Origin: Cupriavidus pauculus
GTDB taxonomy: Bacteria > Pseudomonadota > Gammaproteobacteria > Burkholderiales > Burkholderiaceae
NCBI RefSeq assembly: GCF_003854935.1
Contig: NZ_CP033970.1
Location: 1,178,001-1,242,000, forward strand
DNA length: 64,000 nt
Direction of reading: 5' to 3'
A model generated the notes under the pieces. It was not told where the DNA came from and searched no databases. It saw only the letters and a program-made list of their open reading frames with translations. Below are positions 42,638 through 50,447 of this stretch, piece after piece (position 1 is the stretch's first letter; each line of letters starts with the position of its first letter). The position numbers and the translations under genes are program-made.

Positions 42638-44227
42638 CTAGGCCGCCACCTGCGGCGTGGAGCGCGCCAGCAGTTGCGCCAGTTCCACAGCGGGCACCGG
42701 GCGCCCGAACAGCCAGCCCTGGCCGTAGTCCACGCCCTGCGCGCGCAGGAAATCGGCCTGGTTGCGGTCCTCGATGCCCTCGGCCACCACCTGCAGGCCC
42801 AGCGACTGGGCCATGGCGATGATGTGCGGCGCCACGGTGCTCGACGCCGCCTCCTGCCCGATGGTGTCGACGAACGACTTGTCGATCTTCAGCGCGTCCA
42901 CCTTGAAGCTCTGCAGGTACGACAGGCTCGAATAGCCGGTGCCGAAGTCGTCGATATAGACCGGGTGGCCGGCGTCGCGGAATGCCTGGATGGTGTCGCG
43001 CGCCACGTCGGGCTCCAGAAAGCCGCGCTCGGTGGCCTCGATGCGGATCTGGTCCGGCGCGATGCCGGTGCCGCGCAGCCGCGCCGTCAGCACGCTCAGG
43101 AAGCGGCGGCTCTTCAGGTCTTCCACGCCGACGTTGATCGACACGTAGAAGTGCGGATGCCGCCGCAGCAGCGTGCCCAGTTCGGCCAGCACGATGTCCA
43201 GCACCTGGTCCGTGATCTGCTGGATCAGCCCGGCGTTCTCGGCCATCGGGATGAACAGGTTCGGGCGCACCAGCCGCCCGTGGCGGCGCCAGCGGACCAG
43301 CGCCTCGACGCCCACCGGCTGGTTGTCGGCCAGCGACACGATGGGCTGGTAGTGGACGGCCATCTCGTGCCGCCGCACCGCGCCGCGCAGTTCGCCCTCC
43401 AGGCTGAAGCGCCGCGTGGCGCGCCGCCAGACCAGGATGCCCAGCGGCATGCCGGCCGCCAGCCCCACGCCCAGGCCACCCACCAGCAGCGCCTTCCAGT
43501 TGGCCAGCAGCGCCGTGCGCGGCGCCAGCACCACCACGGCCAGCGGCATGGTGCGCGAGCGGCGCAGCACGATCGACGCATCGTCGTCGCTGCCCACGTC
43601 CTTGCCCGACCCGTAGGCATGGTCGGCGTAGGCGCGCTGCAGGCGCGGCACGCTGGCGCCCTGCGACGCCGCGAAGATGCGTCCGGCATCGGTCTGCACG
43701 GCGGCCAGCATGCGCGTCTCGCGGTCCACCACGTCGACGAAGGTCTGCGGGTCCATGCCGACGTAGCTGCCGTTGCGCCCCAGCAGCATCGACCGGCGCG
43801 GCGCCGCGAACGGGTTGGGCTGGTCGAACCAGTAGTCCAGGCCGTCGGGCGTGCGCCAGTCGGGCGGCGGCAGCAGGAACTGGTTGGCCTGCACGGCGCC
43901 CAGCAGCGCCGAGCACAGCCGCTTGCCGCCGCGGTAGGCGCCGGCGTCCTGGATATGGCGGTAGGTGTAGGTGATGCGCCGCATCTCCACCAGGTGCGAC
44001 GCCGAGCAGGGGTCGTCGCGCAGCGATTCCAGGTCCTGCAGCGCGTTCAGGGCCTGGGTCATGACCGTTTCGGCACGGGCCACGGCGGCGTCCGCGAACA
44101 CGCTGAGCTGCTCGGATTCGCGCCGGTTGGCTTCGAGCTGGGCCATGAACACGCCGATCCCGACCGGGAACAGCGTGGCCATCGTCGCCAGCACGATTGT
44201 CACAACCACGAACCAGCTACGCTGCAT
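42638..44227 (-). CDS. CSS-motif EAL-domain cyclic-di-GMP phosphodiesterase
   Basis: 529 residues. TM1 (about 5-28), a periplasmic domain with Cys residues in DDPCSASHL and RLCSALLGA (the second close to the CSS motif), TM2 (about 240-262), and a cytoplasmic EAL domain (about 280-520). VGVEALVRW holds the EAL motif, VSINVGVEDL, IRIEATERG, IDDFGTGYSSL and VVAEGIED complete the catalytic metal and lysine sites, so it should hydrolyse c-di-GMP. CSS domains sense periplasmic redox state by disulphide formation. It lies near, but is not part of, the flagellar genes; a motility/biofilm switch role is inferred. Confidence 0.93.
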   Translation of the reverse strand: MQRSWFVVVTIVLATMATLFPVGIGVFMAQLEANRRESEQLSVFADAAVARAETVMTQALNALQDLESLRDDPCSASHLVEMRRITYTYRHIQDAGAYRGGKRLCSALLGAVQANQFLLPPPDWRTPDGLDYWFDQPNPFAAPRRSMLLGRNGSYVGMDPQTFVDVVDRETRMLAAVQTDAGRIFAASQGASVPRLQRAYADHAYGSGKDVGSDDDASIVLRRSRTMPLAVVVLAPRTALLANWKALLVGGLGVGLAAGMPLGILVWRRATRRFSLEGELRGAVRRHEMAVHYQPIVSLADNQPVGVEALVRWRRHGRLVRPNLFIPMAENAGLIQQITDQVLDIVLAELGTLLRRHPHFYVSINVGVEDLKSRRFLSVLTARLRGTGIAPDQIRIEATERGFLEPDVARDTIQAFRDAGHPVYIDDFGTGYSSLSYLQSFKVDALKIDKSFVDTIGQEAASSTVAPHIIAMAQSLGLQVVAEGIEDRNQADFLRAQGVDYGQGWLFGRPVPAVELAQLLARSTPQVAA

Positions 44228-44651
44228 CGGGTGCCCTCAGGAGACGCGCCGCGGCGGCGCCGTCCCGTCTCAACGGAAGTGAAAGTGCCGCCGCGCCAGC
44301 CGTGGCCCCGGGCCGGCGGCAGGGGCCCGGGATCATCTACCCGCTCTGGGGAGCATAGCTAACAATCGGCCTGCCCGTCTGTCATGCCGGCCCGGCGGTT
44401 GCATTTTTGCAGGCCGGCGACGGCGCGCCCAGGGGCGGAACCTGCGCACAGGGTAAGGGAATTTGCGCTACGCCCGAATCCATCCAGATGGCGGGGGGTG
44501 GGCTGGCGCACGGTGGCGGCGCGCCCAGGGGGGCCGGGCGCGCGGAGGGGGCGGCTCAGCGGGGGATGCCCGGCAGCCGCGCCGCGCCGCGGGCCGGGCC
44601 GCGCGCGCGGGTTTGGGCCGGGAGTCGACCCGGCTACGCTTTTTCAGCGCC
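44228..44651. other. Intergenic region with no recognisable gene
   Basis: 424 bp between the EAL gene and the 2-hydroxyacid dehydrogenase gene, both on the minus strand. Very GC-rich, without a codon pattern on either strand and without a clear terminator; nothing supported was found. Confidence 0.5.
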
Positions 44652-45590
44652 TCAGATCGCGGACCGCAGGACGGCCCCGGTGGCAAAGAAGCTCTGCAGG
44701 TTGTCGAACACCAGCCCGGCCATGGCGGCGCGGGTCTCGTGCGTGCCGCTGGCCACGTGGGGCAGCAGCACCACGTTGTCCAGCGCGAACAGCGCGGGCG
44801 GCACGTTGGGCTCGTCCTCGAACACGTCCAGCCCGGCGCCGGCGATGCGCTGGTTCGCCAGCGCATCGACCAGCGCGGCCTCGTCGACCACGGTGCCGCG
44901 CGCGATGTTGATCAGGTAGCCCTGCGGGCCAAGCGCCTTGAGTACGTCGGCCGACACAAGGTGGCGCGTTTCGGGCCCGCCCGAGGCGGCAATCACCAGA
45001 AAGTCGGCCCATTCGGCCAGCGCCGGCAGCGACGGCTCGAAGCCGTACGGCACGCCGTCCTGCGCCTTGCGGCCGAAGTAGCGTACTTCCATGTCGAACC
45101 CGCTGGACCGCTTGGCGATGACCCGGCCGATGCGGCCCATGCCGACGATGCCCAGCCGCTTGCCGCTCACGCGCGTGGTCAGCGGGTACGGGCCGCGCGG
45201 CCATGCGCCGCGCCGCACGTAGCGGTCGGCGGCGCTGACCTGGCGCGCCGCGTCCATCAGCAGCGCGAAGGCGGTGTCGGCCACGCAGTCGTTGAGCACG
45301 TCGGGCGTGTAGCCCACGGCGATGCCGCGCGCGCGGGCCGTGTCGAGGTCGAGCTTGTCCAGGCCCACGCCGAAGCTGGAAACGACGCGCAGATTCGGCA
45401 GCGCGGCCAGCATCGTGGCGTCCACGCCCGTGGCGGCGCGCGTGGTCATCGCCACGAACTCGCCGCCGTGTTGCGCCAGGTAGGCGGCCGGGTCGCTTTC
45501 GGCCCAGAACGGATGCACGTCGAAATGCTCGGCCAGGCGGGCTTCGGTCTGTTCGGGCAGCCGGCCATGCTGCAGGAGGCGGGGTTTCAT
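44652..45590 (-). CDS. D-2-hydroxyacid dehydrogenase (glyoxylate/hydroxypyruvate reductase-like)
   Basis: 312 residues. The Rossmann motif GIVGMGRIGRVIAKR binds NAD(P)H; catalytic Arg lies in LINIARGTVVDE, Glu in FEDEPNVP and His in LLPHVASGT. It reduces a 2-keto acid to the D-2-hydroxy acid, or the reverse. It is the last gene of the minus-strand run dehydratase-RraA-Bug-dehydrogenase (43 bp after the Bug gene), so it likely handles a glyoxylate- or hydroxypyruvate-like product of sugar acid breakdown. Confidence 0.92.
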   Translation of the reverse strand: MKPRLLQHGRLPEQTEARLAEHFDVHPFWAESDPAAYLAQHGGEFVAMTTRAATGVDATMLAALPNLRVVSSFGVGLDKLDLDTARARGIAVGYTPDVLNDCVADTAFALLMDAARQVSAADRYVRRGAWPRGPYPLTTRVSGKRLGIVGMGRIGRVIAKRSSGFDMEVRYFGRKAQDGVPYGFEPSLPALAEWADFLVIAASGGPETRHLVSADVLKALGPQGYLINIARGTVVDEAALVDALANQRIAGAGLDVFEDEPNVPPALFALDNVVLLPHVASGTHETRAAMAGLVFDNLQSFFATGAVLRSAI

Positions 45591-45633
45591 GCGGAAGGGG
45601 TCCTTGGTGTCCGTTGGGTGGGAAAGGGCGCGG

Positions 45634-46605
45634 TCAGTCGGCGCTCAGGTGATTATCGGCGATGATCCTTGCGTAACGCTTGCGGTCATTGGCGATGGTC
45701 TCGGCAAACTGCTGCGGCGTGCTGCCCACCGGAATCGCGCCCTGTTCCACGAGCTGCTTCTTCACCTCGGGCATGGCCACCACCTTCTTCACGTCGGCGG
45801 CGATCTTGTCGACGACGTCCTTCGGCGTGCCGGCCGGGGCCAGCAGGCCCACCCACGAGCCGGATTCCGCGTTCTGGATGCCGGCCTCGGCCAGCGTCGG
45901 CACGTCGGGCATCGACGGCGAGCGCACCGACCCCGTCACCGCCAGCGCGCGCAGCTTGCCGGCCTTGACGTGGCCCGTGGTCTCCAGGATCGACGCGAAC
46001 AGCATGTCGACGTTGCCGGCCATCAGGTCGGTCATCGCGGCGCCGCCGCCCTTGTAGGGCACGTGCAGCATGTCGGTGCCGGTGGCGGCTTTGAAGATCT
46101 CGCCCGACAGGTGCGGCGAGCCGCCCGTGCCGGAGCTGGCAAACGTCAGCTTGCCCGGCTTGGCCTTGGCCAGCGCCACCAGTTCCTTCGGCGTTCTGGC
46201 GGGCAGCCCCGGCGTGACCACCAGCGCGAACGGCAGCTCGGCCATCATCGTCACGGGTACGAAGCTGTCGGGCTTGTAGTTGAGCTTCTTGTAGAGAAAC
46301 GGGTTGATCGACTGCGTGCCGACGTTGCCGGCCACCAGCGTGTAGCCGTCCGGCTTGGCCCGGGCGGTCAGTTCCAGCCCCACGTTGCCGGCCGCGCCGG
46401 GACGGTTGTCCACCACGACGGGCTGGCCCCAGAGCTGCGCCAGCCGCTGCGCCACCAGCCGCGTGCCGATGTCGGTGCCGCCCCCGGGCGTGAACGGCAC
46501 GATGATGGTCACCGACCGCGTGGGCCACGGGTCCTGCGCGTGCGCGGGCAGGGCAAGCGTGGCAGCGGCCAGGGCGAGGGCGGCGATGCGGGGGAGGGTG
46601 GGCAT
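45634..46605 (-). CDS. Bug/TTT family periplasmic substrate-binding protein
   Basis: 323 residues. Signal peptide (about 1-23, ending AHA), then WPTRSVTIIVPFTPGGGTDIGTRLVAQRLAQLWGQPVVVDNRPGAAGNVG, AKPGKLTFASSGTGGSPHLSGEIFK, HVPYKGGGAAMTDLMAGNVD and VPTLAEAGIQ. CCGGAGATC precedes ATG 46605; the frame continues upstream but without a signal peptide. Within the sugar acid operon it is probably the high-affinity binder for the aldonate or uronate that the dehydratase uses. Confidence 0.93.
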   Translation of the reverse strand: MPTLPRIAALALAAATLALPAHAQDPWPTRSVTIIVPFTPGGGTDIGTRLVAQRLAQLWGQPVVVDNRPGAAGNVGLELTARAKPDGYTLVAGNVGTQSINPFLYKKLNYKPDSFVPVTMMAELPFALVVTPGLPARTPKELVALAKAKPGKLTFASSGTGGSPHLSGEIFKAATGTDMLHVPYKGGGAAMTDLMAGNVDMLFASILETTGHVKAGKLRALAVTGSVRSPSMPDVPTLAEAGIQNAESGSWVGLLAPAGTPKDVVDKIAADVKKVVAMPEVKKQLVEQGAIPVGSTPQQFAETIANDRKRYARIIADNHLSAD

Positions 46606-46645
46606 GGGGATCTCCGGGGTGTTCTTGTGGTGGTGTCGTTTCGAT

Positions 46646-46679
46646 TTTTCCCCCTCCCGCGTGCGGGAGAGGGGAGCAA
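46646..46679. repeat. Single REP-type hairpin
   Basis: CCCCCTCCCGCG and CGGGAGAGGGG form one hairpin with trailing AGCAAA, matching one half of the paired elements at 8841-8976 and 53864-54002. It lies between the RraA and Bug genes inside an operon, where such hairpins can stabilise upstream mRNA. Confidence 0.7.
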
Positions 46680-46706
46680 ACAGTGGGGGTGTTTCCAGCC
46701 GCCGCC

Positions 46707-47426
46707 TCAGCGGCCGGCTGCCTTTCGCCATGCGGCAAAGTCCTCGCGGGCCTGCTCGGATGTCGGGGGGTAGAGGCCGATGATCGAGCGGCCGTTGCGG
46801 ACCTGTTCGGTCACGAAATCCTCGAACGCGGTCATCTCCACCGCCTCGGCGGCGATTTCCTCGGCCATGTGGCGCGGGATGACGACCACGCCCTCGGCGT
46901 CGCCGACCATCACGTCGCCGGGGAACACCGCCACGTCGCCGCAGCCGATCGGCACGTCGAACTCCAGCGCCTGGTGCAGCGTCAGGTTGGTCGGTGCCGA
47001 CGGGCGGTGGTGGTAGGCCGGCATCGCCATCTGCGCGATCTCGGGCGAGTCGCGGAAGCCGCCGTCGGTGACGATGCCCGCGCCGCCGCGCTGCATCAGC
47101 CGCGTGACCAGGATGGACCCGGCGCTGGCGGCGCGGGCGTCCTTGCGGCTGTCGATCACCAGCACGGCGCCGGGCGGGCACTGCTCGATGGCCTGGCGCT
47201 GCGGGTGGTTCGGGTCCTGGAACACCGTGATCGGGTTCAGGTCCTCGCGGGCGGGGATGTAGCGCAGCGTGAAGGCCGGGCCGACCATCGTGCCGCCGGC
47301 CGGGTTCAGCGGCCGCACGTCCTGGATGAACTGGTTGCGCAGGCCGCGCTTGAACAGCGCGGTGCACAGCGTGGCCGTGCTGACGGTCTTCAGCGCATCG
47401 CGCAGGCTGGAACTGAGCGGGGTCAT
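46707..47426 (-). CDS. RraA-like aldolase (HMG/CHA aldolase type)
   Basis: 239 residues. The RraA/HMG-aldolase fold shows GAVLVIDSRKD, ASAGSILVTRLMQRGGAGIVTDGGFRDSPEI and VFPGDVMVGDAEGVVVIPRHM. The FRDSPE segment supplies the R-D-x2-E/D motif of class II pyruvate aldolases that true RraA inhibitors of RNase E lack, so an aldolase is more likely. Next to a sugar acid dehydratase (10 bp) it would split a 2-keto-3-deoxy sugar acid into pyruvate and an aldehyde; this is an inference from the operon. Confidence 0.82.
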   Translation of the reverse strand: MTPLSSSLRDALKTVSTATLCTALFKRGLRNQFIQDVRPLNPAGGTMVGPAFTLRYIPAREDLNPITVFQDPNHPQRQAIEQCPPGAVLVIDSRKDARAASAGSILVTRLMQRGGAGIVTDGGFRDSPEIAQMAMPAYHHRPSAPTNLTLHQALEFDVPIGCGDVAVFPGDVMVGDAEGVVVIPRHMAEEIAAEAVEMTAFEDFVTEQVRNGRSIIGLYPPTSEQAREDFAAWRKAAGR

Positions 47427-47436
47427 CGGTCGGGCC

Positions 47437-49176
47437 TCAGTAGATGCTCGGTTCGCCCACGGGGGCGCCGAAGTCGGTTTGCAGGAAGTCGAAGTCGCAG
47501 CCGTCGTTGGCCTGCCGCACGTGCTGCGAAAAGATGTAGCCGTAGCCGCGCGCGTAGCGCGGCGGCGGCGGGGTCCAGGCGGCGCGGCGGGCCGCCAGTT
47601 CCTCGTCGGACACTTCCAGGTGGATGCGGCGCTGGTCGATATCCACGGTGATCAGATCGCCGGTGCGGACCAGTGCGAACGGGCCGCCGATGTACGCCTC
47701 GGGCGCCACGTGCAGGATGCAGGCGCCGTAGCTGGTGCCGCTCATGCGCGCGTCGGACATCCGCAGCATGTCGCGCACGCCCTGCTTCACCAGCTTCTTC
47801 GGAATCGGCAGCATGCCCCACTCGGGCATGCCGGGGCCGCCCAGCGGGCCGGCGTTGCGCAGGATCAGGATGTGGTCGGCGGTCACGTCCAGCGTCTCGT
47901 CCTCGACGGCTGCCTTCATCGACGGATAGTCGTCGAACACCAGCGCCGGCCCCGTATGCCGGAAAAACCGCTTCTCGCAGGCGCTGGGCTTGATCACGCA
48001 GCCGTCGGGGGCGATGTTGCCGCGCAGGACGGCCAGCGCGCCTTCCTGGTACAGCGCGTTGGCCGGGGTGCGGATCACGTCGTCGTTGTGTACCTCGGCG
48101 CCGGCGATGTTCTCGCCCAGCGTGCGGCCCGTGACCGTGGGCGCGTCCAGGTGCAGCTTGTCCCGGATGCGCGTCATCAGCGCCGGCAGCCCGCCCGCGT
48201 AGAAGAAGTCCTCCATCAGGTACTTGTCGCCGCTGGGCCGGATATTGGCAATCACGGGCACGTGGCGGCTCATGCGGTCGAAGTCGTCCAGGCCGATATC
48301 GTGGCCGGCGCGGCGGGCCATGGCGATGACGTGGATGATGGCGTTGGTGGAGCAGCCCATCGCCATGGCCACCGCGATGGCGTTCTCGAACGACGCGCGC
48401 GTCTGGATGCGCTGCGGCGTCAGGTCTTCCCAGACCATGTCGACGATGCGGCGGCCGGCCTCGGAGCACATGCGGATGTGGTTGGCGTCGGCGGCCGGGA
48501 TCGACGACGCGCCGGGCAGCGTCATGCCGATGGTCTCGGCGATGGCCGTCATCGTGCTGGCCGTGCCCATCGTCATGCAGGTGCCGTGGCTGCGCGCGAT
48601 GCCGCCCTCGATGCCGATCCATTCGGTCTTGCTGATGTTGCCCGCGCGGCGCTCGTCCCAGAACTTCCAGGCGTCGGAGCCCGACCCCAGCACCTGGCCC
48701 TTGTAGTTGCCGCGCAGCATGGGGCCGGCGGGCACGTAGATGGCCGGCACGCCGGCGCTGGTGGCGCCCATCAGCAGGCCCGGCGTGGTCTTGTCGCAGC
48801 CGCCCATCAGCACGGCGCCGTCGATGGGGTGGGAGCGGATCAGCTCCTCGGTCTCGATGGCCAGCAGGTTGCGGTAGAGCATGGTGGTCGGCTTGACCGA
48901 GCTCTCGGACAACGAAATGGCCGGCAGTTCCATGGGGAAACCGCCGGCCTGCAGGATGCCGCGCTTCACGTCGTCCACGCGCTGCTTGAAGTGCGCGTGG
49001 CAGGGGTTGATGTCGGACCAGGTGTTGATGATCGCGATGAGCGGCTTGCCCATCCATTCATCGGGCGCGTAGCCCATCTGCATGATCCGCGAGCGATGCC
49101 CGGACGAACGCAAGTCGTCGGGCGCGAACCAGCGCGCGCTGCGTAGCTGGTCCGGCGTCTTCTTCGGTGCCGTCAT
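47437..49176 (-). CDS. IlvD/Edd family sugar acid dehydratase (L-arabinonate dehydratase type)
   Basis: 579 residues. Three Fe-S Cys are visible: INPCHAHF, LMGGCDKTTPG and SHGTCMTMGTASTM. LPAISLSESSVKPTTMLYRNLLAIETEELIRSHPIDG matches the aldonate-dehydratase branch of the family rather than dihydroxy-acid dehydratase of branched-chain synthesis. It removes water from an aldonate to give a 2-keto-3-deoxy acid. ATG 49176 has GGAAGAGAC upstream and is preferred over an in-frame ATG 15 bases earlier. It is the first gene of the operon and divergent from a GntR regulator with a perfect 14-bp palindrome between them. Confidence 0.9.
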   Translation of the reverse strand: MTAPKKTPDQLRSARWFAPDDLRSSGHRSRIMQMGYAPDEWMGKPLIAIINTWSDINPCHAHFKQRVDDVKRGILQAGGFPMELPAISLSESSVKPTTMLYRNLLAIETEELIRSHPIDGAVLMGGCDKTTPGLLMGATSAGVPAIYVPAGPMLRGNYKGQVLGSGSDAWKFWDERRAGNISKTEWIGIEGGIARSHGTCMTMGTASTMTAIAETIGMTLPGASSIPAADANHIRMCSEAGRRIVDMVWEDLTPQRIQTRASFENAIAVAMAMGCSTNAIIHVIAMARRAGHDIGLDDFDRMSRHVPVIANIRPSGDKYLMEDFFYAGGLPALMTRIRDKLHLDAPTVTGRTLGENIAGAEVHNDDVIRTPANALYQEGALAVLRGNIAPDGCVIKPSACEKRFFRHTGPALVFDDYPSMKAAVEDETLDVTADHILILRNAGPLGGPGMPEWGMLPIPKKLVKQGVRDMLRMSDARMSGTSYGACILHVAPEAYIGGPFALVRTGDLITVDIDQRRIHLEVSDEELAARRAAWTPPPPRYARGYGYIFSQHVRQANDGCDFDFLQTDFGAPVGEPSIY

Positions 49177-49247
49177 GGTTGTCTCTTCCACTTGGTAATC
49201 GTTCGGCCGTTCAGTTGTACGACGACCGTGTTTCGATGGATTAAAGC

Positions 49248-49261
49248 ACTAATATATTAGT
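49248..49261. promoter_or_regulatory. Perfect palindrome ACTAATATATTAGT, candidate GntR operator
   Basis: A 14-bp perfect dyad lies in the 151-bp divergent promoter of the sugar acid dehydratase and GntR genes. Such an A/T-only centre stands out in this GC-rich genome. Position and symmetry fit the FCD-type GntR at 49328, presumably relieved by the operon's substrate or an intermediate. Confidence 0.65.
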
Positions 49262-49327
49262 ACGTCAACGCGATCTTCCCGTCGTTCGTTCAGCTAGAAT
49301 CGCGCCCAACGCACTTGTCACCTTCGC

Positions 49328-50026
49328 ATGGCCGCCACGCTACCCAACCCCGCCCAGTTCCAGTTCGACCGTACGCGCCAGGCGGCGCCGCAGGTGTTCG
49401 AGCACATGCGCGACCAGATCATCTCGCTGGCGCTGCCCCCCGGCACGGTGCTGTCCCGCCCGGAGCTGGCGCTGCAGTACGGCATCAGCCAGACGCCGGT
49501 GCGTGACGCGCTGATGCGGCTGGCCGAGGAAGGGCTGGTCGACGTGTTCCCGCAGCACGCCACGCGCGTGAGTCGGATCGACGTGGCGCTGGCACGGCAG
49601 GCGCACTTCCTGCGCCGGTCGGTGGAGGTGGAGATCGTTCGCGCGCTGGCCGGCGCGCCCGACGCCGCCCTGGTGGACCGGCTGCGGGCCACCATCGCGC
49701 GCCAGCAGCGCATGCTGGAACTCGACGACCTGGCCGAATTCACGGCCAACGACCAGTATTTCCATCGCCAGCTCTACGAGGCCGCCGCCGTGCCCGACCT
49801 GTTCGGGCTGGTGCGCCGCCAGAGCGGCCACCTGGACCGCCTGCGCCGCCTGCACCTGCCGATTCCGGGCAAGGCTCATGCGGTGCTGCGCGACCATGCG
49901 GCCATCGTCGATGCCATTGGGGCCGGTGACGTGCCCGGTGCCGAGGCGGCGCTGCGCGGCCACCTGACCGGCACGCTGGCCAACGTCGAGGAAATCCGCG
50001 CCAGCTTCCGCGACTACCTGCGCTGA
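49328..50026 (+). CDS. GntR/FadR (FCD-domain) transcriptional regulator
   Basis: 232 residues. The winged helix (about 15-80) has VFEHMRDQIISLALPPGTVLSRPELALQYGISQTPVRDALMRLAEEGLVDVFPQHATRVSRI; the FCD domain (about 90-220) has the metal/ligand residues in NDQYFHRQLYEAA, RRQSGHLDRLRRLH and RDHAAIVDAIGAGDVPGAEAALRGHL. It is divergent from the sugar acid operon and most likely represses it through the 49248-49261 palindrome. Confidence 0.92.
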   Translation: MAATLPNPAQFQFDRTRQAAPQVFEHMRDQIISLALPPGTVLSRPELALQYGISQTPVRDALMRLAEEGLVDVFPQHATRVSRIDVALARQAHFLRRSVEVEIVRALAGAPDAALVDRLRATIARQQRMLELDDLAEFTANDQYFHRQLYEAAAVPDLFGLVRRQSGHLDRLRRLHLPIPGKAHAVLRDHAAIVDAIGAGDVPGAEAALRGHLTGTLANVEEIRASFRDYLR

Positions 50027-50066
50027 CCGCGCGCCGTTTGTTTTTGGCAACGACTGCGCGCAAATC

Positions 50067-50083
50067 TACCCATCGGATGGGTA
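50067..50083. promoter_or_regulatory. HipB-like operator, site 1
   Basis: TACCCATCGGATGGGTA is a perfect 8-1-8 inverted repeat. It resembles the TATCC-N8-GGATA operators of E. coli HipB and lies 97 bp upstream of the small HipB-like regulator. Confidence 0.6.
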
Positions 50084-50156
50084 TTGGCAGCATCTCCGCA
50101 AACGTCAGCCACGAAGAATTTGTCGATTGCCGGTGGAAATTGATAGATTCGGGAGG

Positions 50157-50172
50157 TACCTACTGCCGGGTA
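50157..50172. promoter_or_regulatory. HipB-like operator, site 2
   Basis: TACCTACTGCCGGGTA has near-symmetric TACCT/GGGTA arms with a 6-base centre. It overlaps the region just before the HipB-like start (50180), where binding would block translation start or polymerase, consistent with autorepression. Confidence 0.45.
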
Positions 50173-50179
50173 GACCGAG

Positions 50180-50437
50180 ATGTCCGCCAGAGTCACCATT
50201 ACCACCAGCGAGCAATTGGGGCAGGTGCTCCAGGGCGCGCGCAAGATCGCCGGCCTGACCCAGGCCGACGCCGCCGCGCGGCTGGCCATCAGCCAGAGCC
50301 GCGTGTCCCATATGGAACTGAATCCCGAAACCATCAGCGTGGCGCAACTGCTGGCGCTGCTGGGCGCCTACGACCTGGACCTCGTCATCGAGCCGCGCGT
50401 GATGAGCGATGCGCTGCTGGACAAGCTGGAGTGGTAG
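50180..50437 (+). CDS. HipB-like XRE-family regulator (no HipA partner)
   Basis: 85 residues, a single Cro/C1 helix-turn-helix: LGQVLQGARKIAGLTQADAAARLAISQSRVSHMELNPETISVAQLLALLGAYDLDLVIEPR. The motif order and LDLVIEPR tail are those of HipB antitoxins. No hipA kinase follows; the next gene is convergent 10 bp later. It is thus an orphan regulator, possibly left from a lost toxin-antitoxin pair, or acting elsewhere. Two dyads upstream look like its own operators. Confidence 0.8.
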   Translation: MSARVTITTSEQLGQVLQGARKIAGLTQADAAARLAISQSRVSHMELNPETISVAQLLALLGAYDLDLVIEPRVMSDALLDKLEW

Positions 50438-50447
50438 GCGCCGCGCA

